Below are positions 16,460 to 25,612 of a stretch of 49,751 bases of DNA, in pieces. Origin of the DNA: CAYYMH01 sp964472785. GTDB lineage: Bacteria; Zhuqueibacterota; Zhuqueibacteria; Thermofontimicrobiales; Thermofontimicrobiaceae. Within the stretch, counting starts at the first letter, position 1. Every line of letters begins with the position of its first letter. The notes below the pieces were generated by a model. The model did no database searches, was not told the origin of the DNA, and saw only the letters and a program-made list of their open reading frames with translations. Location of the stretch: the NCBI GenBank assembly GCA_964472785.1, contig CAYYMH010000029.1:1-49751 (forward strand). Reading direction: 5' to 3'. The translations under genes were made by a program, and so were the position numbers.

Positions 16460-17689
16460 ATGAGTCTCAATAACATCGTTCACATCAAATTATACCCTGC
16501 CCTCATTTTAATGATCACGTTTTTTGTGTTATTCAGTTCGCCGAATCTGTTTGCTCAGTTTAAAATTGAAACAGTCAAACCTGCGGTCCAATCTTTCTTT
16601 GAGGAAGATAAAGGTGAAACGAAATTTACTCCCATTTTTCGTTATAATCGCGTTGAGGGTGCAGCACTCGGAGTTAACGCATCGATTATGTTAAAAAAGC
16701 TTCAGGACGTCGAACTGTTAGGACGTTTCAGTTATGGTCTTGAGGACACCTATCGCTACAAAGCCGGCATTCAGAAATCGTTCTTCGAATTTAATCCACT
16801 GACCATCGGTGTGGCATATCAGGATCAGGTTGCCTCGTTGGATGATTGGTACATCGGTGAAATTGAAAATTCCGTTGCAGCGCTGCTATTTAAAGAAGAT
16901 TTTATGGACTATTTTGGTAAAAAAGGGATCTCGGCTTTTATTGATCAAAAAGTGGGCGAGGTGCACACTCTGCGGTTTGAAATTGATAACATGGAATACG
17001 AAAGTCTCCAGCGCGAAACCAACTGGGCGCTACTTTATAAAAACCATGATTTCAGAAAAAATCCTTCCGTTGTCGAAGAAAGCACTACCGCTCTGAGATT
17101 GATGTGGGTTCTGGACTGGCGCGATAATCCGCTGATCCCGATGGAAGGCTGGTATATCGAAGGTAAAGTTGAAAAGACGCTCGGAGATTCAGTGGATACC
17201 GATGGTTTATTCCTGACCCTGAAGCGCTACAAGCTGTTGTTTGGAAACCATTTGCTGAAGTTAAAATTTATGCTGGGAACGCGCGCCGGTTGTACGCCGA
17301 ATTACAATCAGTATCTCATGGATATGGGCGGCATTGGTTCTTTGATCGGTTACAAAGATAAGGAATTCAAAAACGGTAACCGCTTTTTCTATGCCACCTT
17401 TCGCTACCTGTTTAATGATACGGTAATGGGCAAACTTCCGCTGGACTTTATTCCGTTTTATGACCAATTATCATTAGGACTTTTTGCCGAGACCGGCTGG
17501 CTCGATTTTGTCAATCCGGATAAAAATATTGTGTCCGGTTTCGATGGTTTAACTGCGAACAACCTAAAATCCGATGTCGGATTGACACTTTACGTAACCG
17601 AGGGATTGGCGCAGTTCGATTTTTCAAGGCGCACTGACCGTTCAAAAGATGCCTGGCGAGTGACGTTTCGGGTGATGCATAAATTTTAA
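16460..17689 (+). CDS. Omp85-superfamily outer-membrane beta-barrel protein without POTRA domains
   Basis: This 409-residue protein has a signal peptide (MSLNNIVHIKLYPALILMITFFVLF to about 33) and then a barrel of alternating strands to the C-terminal Phe. FRYNRVEGAALG near the start and GGIGSLIGYKDKEF late in the barrel are typical of the Omp85 surface-antigen barrel; the second is at the place of the L6 (V/I)RGY loop but lacks its Arg. No POTRA domain precedes the barrel, which fits the reported noNterm class. ATG 16460 is chosen because AGGAG (16448-16452) is 7 bases away; the longer frame from 16370 would bury the signal peptide. A paralogous gene follows after 69 bases. Confidence 0.88.
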   Translation: MSLNNIVHIKLYPALILMITFFVLFSSPNLFAQFKIETVKPAVQSFFEEDKGETKFTPIFRYNRVEGAALGVNASIMLKKLQDVELLGRFSYGLEDTYRYKAGIQKSFFEFNPLTIGVAYQDQVASLDDWYIGEIENSVAALLFKEDFMDYFGKKGISAFIDQKVGEVHTLRFEIDNMEYESLQRETNWALLYKNHDFRKNPSVVEESTTALRLMWVLDWRDNPLIPMEGWYIEGKVEKTLGDSVDTDGLFLTLKRYKLLFGNHLLKLKFMLGTRAGCTPNYNQYLMDMGGIGSLIGYKDKEFKNGNRFFYATFRYLFNDTVMGKLPLDFIPFYDQLSLGLFAETGWLDFVNPDKNIVSGFDGLTANNLKSDVGLTLYVTEGLAQFDFSRRTDRSKDAWRVTFRVMHKF

Positions 17690-17758
17690 ATAAATCAATA
17701 AAATATTTTTGAACTATTCCCCAGAGGATCAGCATCTCTTTATTTTTCTATAGAATTC

Positions 17759-19096
17759 ATGATTAGATTAAATACAAAACTTTTATTTTTAAATATATTT
17801 TTATTGTACATCACCCAATCCGGTTTGTCTCAAATTTTTGTGAATTCGGAACCAGTCGGTGAAATCCATAATTCGGATACCAGCTATTTTGTGATCGACA
17901 ACATCGATTTGATCGGCAACAAAAAAACTCATCCCGATATTATTTATCGCGAACTGCTGTTTGCCAAAAACGACACCGTTTCCCTCAAGCAATTATCTGC
18001 CGCACAAAAGCGAGTCCTGAACACAGGATTATTCACCCGGGTGCGTTTTGATATTATCGGTGAACCAAGCATCAGCCATTTGTTGATTACTGTTTTCGAG
18101 CGCTGGTACATTTATCCCATTCCGCTGTTTTATCTCAACGAAAGAAGCTGGGATAAAATTTCCTACGGCTTTCAATTGCTGTATTACAATTTTTTGGGCA
18201 GGGATATTTTACTCAACTTCTCTGCCGCCTTTGGCTATAATCCCGAATTTAAAATCGCTTATTACAATCCATGGTTTTTCGGAGACATGAAATTATTCAC
18301 CAATTTCATGATTTTTAAAGGCGATGTCAAAGCGAAAAGTCTGCAATTAGACAGATTAACCTTTCAACGAAAGGGTATTGATTGGTTAATTGGAAAACGG
18401 TTCGGCCATTTCACTTACCTGGGACTCACATTGAATTACATTGAAATAACTGCACCCAAAGAAACCGGTTTGACACTTTCCCCAAACGGTAAAGATCGCC
18501 TCCCTTCAGTGTGGTTGAGTTTGCAATTCGACAATCGTGATTTGCAGGAGTATCCACGTGAGGGTTTTAATGTAAAATTATGGGGAAAGCGCACCGGAAA
18601 TAGCAAACATATCCATTATTATCGCTACGGTGCTGATTTGCGGGGCTATCTGCCGGTGACCTCAAAAATCACTTTGGCTGGCAGGTTGGCGACCGATTTA
18701 TCCTCCGGTACCGTGCCATTGTACGACCGGGTCTTTTTTGGCTACAACGAGCGGATTCGCGGACGATTTTATGACACTTTTGAAGGCGAAAATTTAATGT
18801 TTGGCGGTATTGAGCTGAGATTTCCCATTTTGGGAATTCGCTATTTAAATTTACCGCCAGCGCCGGGACTTGAGAGCTATTCTCAGGAATTGAAATTTGG
18901 TATCAGCGCCGGAATATTTTATGATACCGGTGCCGTCTGGTTTCAAAATAAAAAATTGTCCGCAGCAGATTTCAGATCGGGATTCGGAACCGGGTTGCAT
19001 TTTCACTTCCCCTATATTGACGTCTTTCGCGTCGAACTCGGTCTAAATAGCGCCGGACAAACTGAATTTATCGCAGAAGTCGAAACCGCATTTTAG
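17759..19096 (+). CDS. Omp85-superfamily outer-membrane protein with one POTRA domain
   Basis: This 445-residue protein has a signal peptide (about 1-25), one POTRA-like domain (about 40-118, IDNIDLIGNKKTHPDIIYREL ... KRVLNTGLFTRVRFDI in pattern) and an Omp85 barrel ending in Phe. The L6 loop motif is present as ERIRGRFYD (about 328-336). BamA has five POTRAs and TamA three, so this is a minimal member; its job could be insertion of outer-membrane proteins or lipids, but nothing here decides. It follows the POTRA-less barrel gene by 69 bases and precedes rsmE by 10 bases. No strong Shine-Dalgarno sequence is visible before the ATG. Confidence 0.9.
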   Translation: MIRLNTKLLFLNIFLLYITQSGLSQIFVNSEPVGEIHNSDTSYFVIDNIDLIGNKKTHPDIIYRELLFAKNDTVSLKQLSAAQKRVLNTGLFTRVRFDIIGEPSISHLLITVFERWYIYPIPLFYLNERSWDKISYGFQLLYYNFLGRDILLNFSAAFGYNPEFKIAYYNPWFFGDMKLFTNFMIFKGDVKAKSLQLDRLTFQRKGIDWLIGKRFGHFTYLGLTLNYIEITAPKETGLTLSPNGKDRLPSVWLSLQFDNRDLQEYPREGFNVKLWGKRTGNSKHIHYYRYGADLRGYLPVTSKITLAGRLATDLSSGTVPLYDRVFFGYNERIRGRFYDTFEGENLMFGGIELRFPILGIRYLNLPPAPGLESYSQELKFGISAGIFYDTGAVWFQNKKLSAADFRSGFGTGLHFHFPYIDVFRVELGLNSAGQTEFIAEVETAF

Positions 19097-19106
19097 GACC
19101 AAGCTT

Positions 19107-19853
19107 ATGAAACACAGGGATTATTTTTACACACCGCCTGATAATATCAAAACCGGTATTGTCGAAATCATTGGTGAAGAGCATAAACACCTGTCCCGGG
19201 TTTTACGGAAAAATGTCCGGGACATTGTGCAAATCGTTGACGGGAAAGGGAATCTTTACACAGTTTTGCTTACCGAAATCACTCGCAATTTTACTCGCGG
19301 AAAAATCGAAAAAAGAACGCGCTTTGCCGGGGAACCCCATTTTGAATTGACCCTGGCGCAAGCCGTTTCCAAAGGAAATCGGTTCGATCTGATCATTGAA
19401 AAAGGGACTGAAATCGGCGTCTCCGCCTTTGTCCCGCTAATCTGCGAAAATTCAGTTATGGAAATCACAACGAACCGCCTAAAACGCTGGGATAAATTGG
19501 CCATCGCTGCCATCAAACAGTGCGGACGCTCTGTGCTGCCGGACATTTTACCACCACAATCGATACATGATGTGATGGATAATACTGGACTACAAAAGTT
19601 AGGACTCATCGCACATCCTGAAGGAAAGTGTACTCACTTATCCACAATGATTCATGAACTCAAAAAAGAAAAAGTAAATATCAATTCAGCAATTGTGCTG
19701 ATTGGTCCTGAAGCTGGATTCTCGGAGCAGGAAGTGAGGCTTGCCGTCGAAAATAACTTCAAACCGTTCACATTAGGACCACGAAGGCTACGATCCGAGA
19801 CTGCGGGTATCGTGGCTTCAGCCATCCTCATGGAACTGGTTGAAAATCAGTGA
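19107..19853 (+). CDS. rsmE: 16S rRNA (uracil1498-N3)-methyltransferase
   Basis: This 248-residue SPOUT methyltransferase uses S-adenosylmethionine to methylate N3 of U1498 in 16S rRNA. The knotted cofactor site is LIGPEAGFSEQEV ... LGPRRLRSETAG (about 194-235), the family signature. An N-terminal PUA-like RNA-binding domain (about 1-70) contains HLSRVLRKN. Length is normal. AGGA lies 7-8 bases before the ATG, and the gene starts 10 bases after the POTRA-Omp85 gene, so it is probably carried on the same mRNA without functional relation. Confidence 0.96.
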   Translation: MKHRDYFYTPPDNIKTGIVEIIGEEHKHLSRVLRKNVRDIVQIVDGKGNLYTVLLTEITRNFTRGKIEKRTRFAGEPHFELTLAQAVSKGNRFDLIIEKGTEIGVSAFVPLICENSVMEITTNRLKRWDKLAIAAIKQCGRSVLPDILPPQSIHDVMDNTGLQKLGLIAHPEGKCTHLSTMIHELKKEKVNINSAIVLIGPEAGFSEQEVRLAVENNFKPFTLGPRRLRSETAGIVASAILMELVENQ

Positions 19854-19864
19854 TTGGATATTTA

Positions 19865-20029
19865 GCCACCATTTTACAGAGAACTCAGCGGAAAAATCAA
19901 TAAAATTTAGGGCACATATTTTTCTCATTTTTTAAATCAGGTTTGAGTGTTAAGTTTCAAAATCAAATCATTACACTTAAATCTATTAATTGAGTGTTGA
20001 AATACCTCTGTGCTCTCTGTATCTGTGGC
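19865..20029. repeat. GCCAC-ended imperfect inverted-repeat element 5
   Basis: Left arm GCCACCATTTTACAGAGAACTCAG (19865-19888, in two halves GCCACC and TACAGAGA) is mirrored by the right arm CTCTGTGCTCTCTGTATCTGTGGC (20006-20029), sharing TACAGAGA and GCCAC. TGAATA follows 11 bases after the right end, and the flank TGAATAGG-ACAATT recurs at 49697-49708 on the other strand. Confidence 0.55.
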
Positions 20030-20034
20030 ATTTT

Positions 20035-20063
20035 TTTATCTGAATAGGCACAATTCAGATAAA
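20035..20063. other. Perfect 11-bp hairpin between convergent genes
   Basis: TTTATCTGAAT (20035-20045) and ATTCAGATAAA (20053-20063) pair exactly around a 7-base loop. The site lies between rsmE (+) and the 1196-residue gene (-), where a two-way terminator would be expected. Neither strand has a proper T-run after the stem, so a terminator role is uncertain. Confidence 0.45.
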
Positions 20064-20080
20064 TTAAGTTATTAGACACA

Positions 20081-23000
20081 CTAAAACTTATAACTCAATC
20101 CCAACGATGCATTTTCCATAAATTGACCGCCAGGCGAAACATCCCGATCATAGATGAACTTCATCACTACGTTTAAAACAATATATTTTGTCAACTCTGC
20201 CCTTAACATGTGCTCCCAGTAAACATCCAGACGGCGCCAGTTTTTTTGGGGATCTTTTTCCGGACTGATTGAAGAAAATAATGCTTGAAACAGCTTGATC
20301 TTGCTGGTTAATTCGATCCCTGACTTAAATTTCGATTTACTCTCAGTTGTCCATTCAATCCCGCCATCGGTTTTCATCCATTTTGTTTCATCGCCGGTCC
20401 ATAATTCTCGAAATCTTTTCTGGGTGGCGATGACTTCTTTGGAAGCATAGCCCAATCTGGTGGTGAGTTCGAGTTTCTTTTTGTCCGACAATTTTCTCGC
20501 AATTCCAGCGCCCTGTGATAATTTTAACGGGTTTGCAAAGCGGGAAACCAATTTATTATTTTTGGGATTATACCCCTCGTGAAATTGAGTACTTAATGAA
20601 GTGGACACATACGGATTGATGAATTTTTCCAAATCAAAATTGATGATTGAATCGAAATCGATCACATCATTTGATTTTTCCGGTGACTTCCATTGCTCCT
20701 CTTCCTGAACCGAGATTTGTCCGAACGCACAATAGATTGTATTTTTCCAATCGATCGCTTTTCGTTGATAGCGAAACTCCATTTTGGTGTAAACCTTCCA
20801 GGTAAAATTCCCTTTTCCACCCCCCTGCCAATTACCGTTCATATTCAATTGATTCGCATCCAAACCAACTGAAATTTCATTATTCCAATATTTAGGACCT
20901 TTTTCAAATAACGGCTCAAACCAGGGCACGCCCCAGTTATTATCAAAATCTCCGTAATCGATCCAATGGTCATAACTATTTTTGACAACTCCATTTCCCA
21001 CTATCAGATAATCGAACAGGTAAATAATATTGTCGCGATTATGATCCCAAATCTCTGCCAAATTTTTCAATCCCGTCGTATCCGGGGATAAACCCACCAA
21101 AATCAGATAATCAGTATTATCCGGATTTGGGTAAATATACAGCGCGGCACTGCCCGGATAATCAGAATAAGAATTGCCAAATCTGATCCCTTGTTGATAA
21201 ATTTTCATAGGCAGTTTTTCAGTAATCTTTTTCAGGTAGGCGTTAGCGTTTTCATTTCCAAATACAATCAAATTAGACTGAACATCTTTCTTTGCCATTA
21301 CTGTATCGGCTGTCATCAAATGAGTCAGAAAATCATCTCGCCCGCGTCGGCTCACCTGTTTTGCTAACCGATAACATAACTGATTAAATTTATTTTGTTC
21401 ATGTTTAGTGCTGTAAACAAATCGCACCGGTTTATCAAAAATAGCGGATATGGGACCGGTCAAAGAAGGCTTTTTGCAAATTAACTCAACTTCATTCTTA
21501 TCAATAATCCATTTATCATTTTCTTTAATAAAAGTCAGAGGCGATTTCATCTCTTCATCAATTCTAAAATGAAAATCTTTCTCAAGTATGACTTTTAGTG
21601 GAAATGGCACTGAATCAGGAAACTGATCTGGCATTAGGGTAAATCCAGTCAGGTTCGTTGCTCGAATCTCGACTTGGTTTGAATCAATCTCTGCTTCAAT
21701 ATGTGCCGGATACTGATAATCATTTTGAGAGGACACGCCCAACCAAAATGCTTTGGAAGGAACCAAATGTTTAATGTGCAACTTTAAGCTGAATGGCTCT
21801 GTCAGCCTTTCCTGTTCGAGCAGCCACTGAAAATGCGCTTTTGAAAAAATTTGTCCATAGACATTTTTCCCGGTTTTTTCAAAAAAGGAGGCGAGTGCGC
21901 TGCCGCCAACTTTCTGCATTTTATTGACCAAATATTGAATGTCATCATTATTTTTCATTTCGTCGAAAAAGCACAGTTGAGCATATTTCAAATTTTCAAT
22001 GGCAAACGCAGTGTCTATTTTGGCAAAAGCTGCAGATACCACAGCAAAACGATCCGGCATTTGATTCGCCAGGATTAATGCCTCGCGTCCACCTTTACCT
22101 TCACCGGCTAAGTACACTTTGTTCTGGTCAATCGGATATTTGGAAAACACATCTTTCATGCAGCTTACTACCTCGTTTAAACCAAAATGAGTGAGTCCCA
22201 AATCAGGATAACTGCGCGGGAAAACACCGATAAGAGGCAGATCGTACGCTGCCAGCAAACTCCCGATCTTCCGAGCGCTCTCCTCTTCATTTTCCCGCAT
22301 GTTATGAAGAAAAATGAACAGCGGATATTTGGTATCGCGCGAAAATTCCGTTGGCAGATGAAGTAAATATCTCCGGCTTCTTTTTTCAAATTTTGAATGG
22401 TAAAACTGCTCGACAATCCGATTCTCCCGGTTGTAAAACACCTGTTTTTTCATATAAAAATTGGGAATCTGATCGATGCGCCTTTTTGCTTCCATCATCA
22501 CATGATAAAAATCAAAATCTGTGACCGCCGATGAAAATTTGGACTCCAACCAGTGAATCCACGACTCAACGGTCATGCTGGCGGAGGGCGCAACATTTTT
22601 CAGTCCTTTGAAAACATGAACCTGTTGAGTGAGATAGCTGATTTGCTCGGTGATTAATTGTTTCGACCACACTGCAATATCAAAATGCTGAGAAATACGA
22701 ACGGAGCTTAAAATTAGCGTCAGCCTGCCCCAATACAAGAATTTTGATGGTATTACCAATTTAGTCCATTTCTTTCCCTGAATCGAAGTGCTTTGTCGAA
22801 ACAACGTCTCATTATTTTGTAATAACTGGTAAGTCACCCGTTTCCGATAATATCTTGAATAAACCCACAACGTCAACGAATCATTTCTTGAAATAAAAGT
22901 CTGTGTCGGAATCGCTTGTACGATATTCATTTCCGGATCGAATAACAACACGTTTGCAAAAGGCAGCGTAAATTTCTTTTGCGTGATGCCCGCTGTCCAT

Positions 23001-23671
23001 TCGATCCAGCCTCTGTAATTATCGCCGTCATTATCAAACAAGACCACCGAGACACCAATGTGCATACCTGCGAAAGGCCCGATGATTCCGAGGCCCTCCC
23101 AGGGGATCATAATTTCGTAACGAATTGTATCTCCTGAAACATTCATTTGAACCGGATAATTCCGGTATCCTGAATTGCGGTGTTCCGAATAAGAATATTC
23201 ATAAACTACAGCATGGCTGTCGGACATAGTTACAACGAATTCACGGTCGTCATTTTGATAAAAATTTGGATTATTATCGTCCTGTACATCCACCGCAAAT
23301 TGGAGACAATCATTCGCCCACGAATCGTGACCATCAAAGGGAAATGAAATGGAATCGTCAATTGTTTCGGCTGCGACCACAAAGCCCGAATCGTTCCAGC
23401 CAAGCCAAAATCTGCCACTGCAGTCGGCTGGGCCTTGCCAGTCACCCTGTTTATACTTAGCCTGATCCTTTCTGTTCAGGTGAATCGGGTCTGTGTTTTC
23501 ATATTCGTTCAGATCTCCATCAATCCGGACGATTAATTTATTCGCAATATAAAATAATCCTTCGGCTGGATTCGGTATCGCCGATTTTGCGAATAAATTT
23601 GCTAAGTTAAAAACCAAGCCAATAAACAGAGAAACGATTATACTCATCAGTTTTTTTCTCTTCACAATCAA
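20081..23671 (-). CDS. Secreted fusion: CBM9-like domain, inactive-looking esterase and C-terminal DUF3078-type barrel
   Basis: This 1196-residue protein has a charged n-region and signal peptide (about 1-29). Residues about 45-245 look like a family 9 carbohydrate-binding-type beta-sandwich (GRFWLGWNDSGFVVA, DSWANDCLQFAVD). Residues about 430-660 resemble a PHB-depolymerase-like alpha/beta hydrolase (RYLLHLPTEF, LFIFLHNM), but the nucleophile elbow GxSxG reads G523-E-G-K-G527, with Gly in place of Ser. Residues about 715-905 match the region that follows such esterases. Residues about 929-1196 are beta-strands ending SLGLSYKF, with LNMNGNWQGGGKGNF like DUF3078 outer-membrane barrels. I keep the TTG start (23671): GGGAG is 9 bases upstream and the KRKK n-region is retained. 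ATG 23647 is the alternative. Stand-alone gene. Confidence 0.85.
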   Translation of the reverse strand: MIVKRKKLMSIIVSLFIGLVFNLANLFAKSAIPNPAEGLFYIANKLIVRIDGDLNEYENTDPIHLNRKDQAKYKQGDWQGPADCSGRFWLGWNDSGFVVAAETIDDSISFPFDGHDSWANDCLQFAVDVQDDNNPNFYQNDDREFVVTMSDSHAVVYEYSYSEHRNSGYRNYPVQMNVSGDTIRYEIMIPWEGLGIIGPFAGMHIGVSVVLFDNDGDNYRGWIEWTAGITQKKFTLPFANVLLFDPEMNIVQAIPTQTFISRNDSLTLWVYSRYYRKRVTYQLLQNNETLFRQSTSIQGKKWTKLVIPSKFLYWGRLTLILSSVRISQHFDIAVWSKQLITEQISYLTQQVHVFKGLKNVAPSASMTVESWIHWLESKFSSAVTDFDFYHVMMEAKRRIDQIPNFYMKKQVFYNRENRIVEQFYHSKFEKRSRRYLLHLPTEFSRDTKYPLFIFLHNMRENEEESARKIGSLLAAYDLPLIGVFPRSYPDLGLTHFGLNEVVSCMKDVFSKYPIDQNKVYLAGEGKGGREALILANQMPDRFAVVSAAFAKIDTAFAIENLKYAQLCFFDEMKNNDDIQYLVNKMQKVGGSALASFFEKTGKNVYGQIFSKAHFQWLLEQERLTEPFSLKLHIKHLVPSKAFWLGVSSQNDYQYPAHIEAEIDSNQVEIRATNLTGFTLMPDQFPDSVPFPLKVILEKDFHFRIDEEMKSPLTFIKENDKWIIDKNEVELICKKPSLTGPISAIFDKPVRFVYSTKHEQNKFNQLCYRLAKQVSRRGRDDFLTHLMTADTVMAKKDVQSNLIVFGNENANAYLKKITEKLPMKIYQQGIRFGNSYSDYPGSAALYIYPNPDNTDYLILVGLSPDTTGLKNLAEIWDHNRDNIIYLFDYLIVGNGVVKNSYDHWIDYGDFDNNWGVPWFEPLFEKGPKYWNNEISVGLDANQLNMNGNWQGGGKGNFTWKVYTKMEFRYQRKAIDWKNTIYCAFGQISVQEEEQWKSPEKSNDVIDFDSIINFDLEKFINPYVSTSLSTQFHEGYNPKNNKLVSRFANPLKLSQGAGIARKLSDKKKLELTTRLGYASKEVIATQKRFRELWTGDETKWMKTDGGIEWTTESKSKFKSGIELTSKIKLFQALFSSISPEKDPQKNWRRLDVYWEHMLRAELTKYIVLNVVMKFIYDRDVSPGGQFMENASLGLSYKF

Positions 23672-24240
23672 TTTTTAAATCTCCCAAATTTTGAAATACG
23701 CTCAAAGTACACATGCAGAAAACAGCTTCCAGATCAGTTGTGACAAAAAATAGAAGCGACGTTCCCCACAAAAAATTATATAAAATTTCTTTCAAAAATT
23801 CAAGCTTATTCGTTCAGATCTTAAAAAATTCACAAGTCAGCTTTTGCTTCTTAACTTCCCAATAGACCCAATCTGAAACAACAATATTGCAGAATGTTTC
23901 AGTTTAAGACATTATTTTTATTTTCATTAAATTTATCTTATGTATAACACTGTTTTTTTACAAACAGTTAAGCATTATTAAGTTCTTACATCTTAAATAA
24001 TATTGAATAAACTTATAAATATTTTATCGTTACAACTTCACGGTCCCCTAATTCCAAAACATCCTAATTGCTTGTTTTAATCCAGGATTTTTGTTTCCGA
24101 TGGCATAATAATTGTATGATTTTTGATAAGTGCAAAGATGCAGCGCCACCGCTTTGTATTTGATTTTCTTAAATTTCAAAAATTGGCTACTTGTTTAACA
24201 GTTTATCGCTTTCTTCAGAACAAAAACATTTGAACACATT
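23672..24240. other. 569-base AT-rich divergent intergenic region
   Basis: Lies between two divergent envelope-protein genes and should carry both promoters. A weak stem CTGAAAC/GTTTCAG (23873-23879, 23896-23902) is visible. I find no convincing -35/-10 pair and no reading frame worth calling. Confidence 0.6.
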
Positions 24241-25410
24241 ATGAAACGTATCGCCCTTTTATCTCTATCAATCTTTTTCATTTTTTATCAGTCAGACTTA
24301 CTGTCAAATCAGCAACAGGGATCGCGTGGCCCAATTTATGTTTCCAGTGCATGGAATTTGCTGAAGGGTGATCTTACCGTTCACGCCGGGACGCGACTAT
24401 ATTTCAATAACAAATCATATTCAACCAGTTCCGACAATGTAACTGCAGTTACATATTGGAATTTGCAAGGACGAATGAGTTTAGCTTACGGATTAATGAA
24501 GCATCTTCAAATCGGTCTTTCACAAGTACTGTATCAGGATAATCACAAAGGCGGGAAAGGTTACAATCTCCCTGATGATTTGTATCTGAATTTCAAATAT
24601 GCTTCACAACCCTTAAAATCCAATAAATTTAATTTCGGAGGTGAATTAATCACACGAATTCCATTGGCTGAACACCATAATATTATTCTCGAACCCTACT
24701 CAGCAGGGAAACTGGAAGCGGGGGTGATTGGACTCCTGTCATTTACCACAAATCCAGTGTTCCCAGAAAACGGAATTAACGTACACGCGAATTTGGGACT
24801 GATTGATCATAATGACCATGGTGTCAAATTGAATGAGAATAGTCAGGTTCAGAGTGTCAAAAAACATAATTCCCGGCAAATCACCGCAGGGTTGGCCATG
24901 ATATATCCGACGACGCAGTTCGATTTTTCCGCCGAAGTTTATGGGAACTACTACATTTCCAAACCACCGCAAACCGCTTTCAGCAGACATAACTATTTAT
25001 ATTTTACGCCGGGAATAACCTACAGTCCTTTTTACTGGCTCGCCTTTAAATTCGGGTTGGATTTGCGCTTAACACCGAACAAATCGAGCGCCAGTCACGA
25101 AATCAACAGTACTTTACCCCGTCATTTGCCTTCTTATCCGACCTGGCGAGTGAACTTTGGTTTCAAGTTGAATTTAAGTTCAAAACTTGAGAACAGGTTT
25201 GCTGATAAAAAAGAAGAAGAACCGGCTGTCGTTGAAAAGAAGGAAAAAACCATTTACGAACAAATTGCTGATGAACAGAAGAACATTGAAGATGCCGTGC
25301 TCGAATTGGAAACGCTCATCAAAGAACGAAAAAAAATGGACGAGATTCTGACACGGTTGAGAAAGGCATTAGAAATTAAAGACGATAAAAAAGAAATGGA
25401 AAATAAATAA
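24241..25410 (+). CDS. Outer-membrane beta-barrel protein with C-terminal coiled-coil tail
   Basis: This 389-residue protein has a signal peptide (about 1-20) and then about 290 residues of alternating, aromatic-rich strands (WNLQGRMSLAYGLMKHLQIGLSQ, TPGITYSPFYWLAFKFGLDL) typical of a barrel of about 12-14 strands. After the last strand (FGFKLNLSS, about 318) comes an acidic and basic helical tail (about 325-389, KKEEEPAVVEKKEK ... LETLIKERKKMDEIL) that should lie in the periplasm as a coiled coil. I do not recognise a named family. A possible periplasmic contact or oligomerisation tail is inference. A strong terminator follows 145 bases downstream. Confidence 0.85.
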   Translation: MKRIALLSLSIFFIFYQSDLLSNQQQGSRGPIYVSSAWNLLKGDLTVHAGTRLYFNNKSYSTSSDNVTAVTYWNLQGRMSLAYGLMKHLQIGLSQVLYQDNHKGGKGYNLPDDLYLNFKYASQPLKSNKFNFGGELITRIPLAEHHNIILEPYSAGKLEAGVIGLLSFTTNPVFPENGINVHANLGLIDHNDHGVKLNENSQVQSVKKHNSRQITAGLAMIYPTTQFDFSAEVYGNYYISKPPQTAFSRHNYLYFTPGITYSPFYWLAFKFGLDLRLTPNKSSASHEINSTLPRHLPSYPTWRVNFGFKLNLSSKLENRFADKKEEEPAVVEKKEKTIYEQIADEQKNIEDAVLELETLIKERKKMDEILTRLRKALEIKDDKKEMENK

Positions 25411-25554
25411 AACACATTTAATCAAAAGAACGCATCTTGCGCGACATCTTGAAATAAATTACATCACGAACTGCATCGTGGAATTGGTAAACATCCGTGT
25501 TGACAACTTAAAATGATTACACAACATGCACTTCATCTTTGATTATTTGTGAAG

Positions 25555-25610
25555 GAAATCGGGTCTGACATCATGAACTTGCATCAATGGAGACCCGATT
25601 TCTTTTTTTT
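25555..25610 (+). terminator. Strong intrinsic terminator (+ strand)
   Basis: GAAATCGGGTCT (25555-25566) pairs exactly with AGACCCGATTTC (25591-25602), and eight T follow (25603-25610). The 24-base loop is long. It closes the transcript of the barrel protein gene ending at 25410. The opposite strand has no T-run, so it acts one way only. Confidence 0.85.
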
Positions 25611-25612
25611 AT

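Noticed and set aside
25500..25530. Promoter at TTGACA (25500-25505) for a small RNA ending at the 25555-25610 terminator
   Set aside because: No -10-like hexamer at 15-19 bases downstream; the terminator is explained by the barrel gene.
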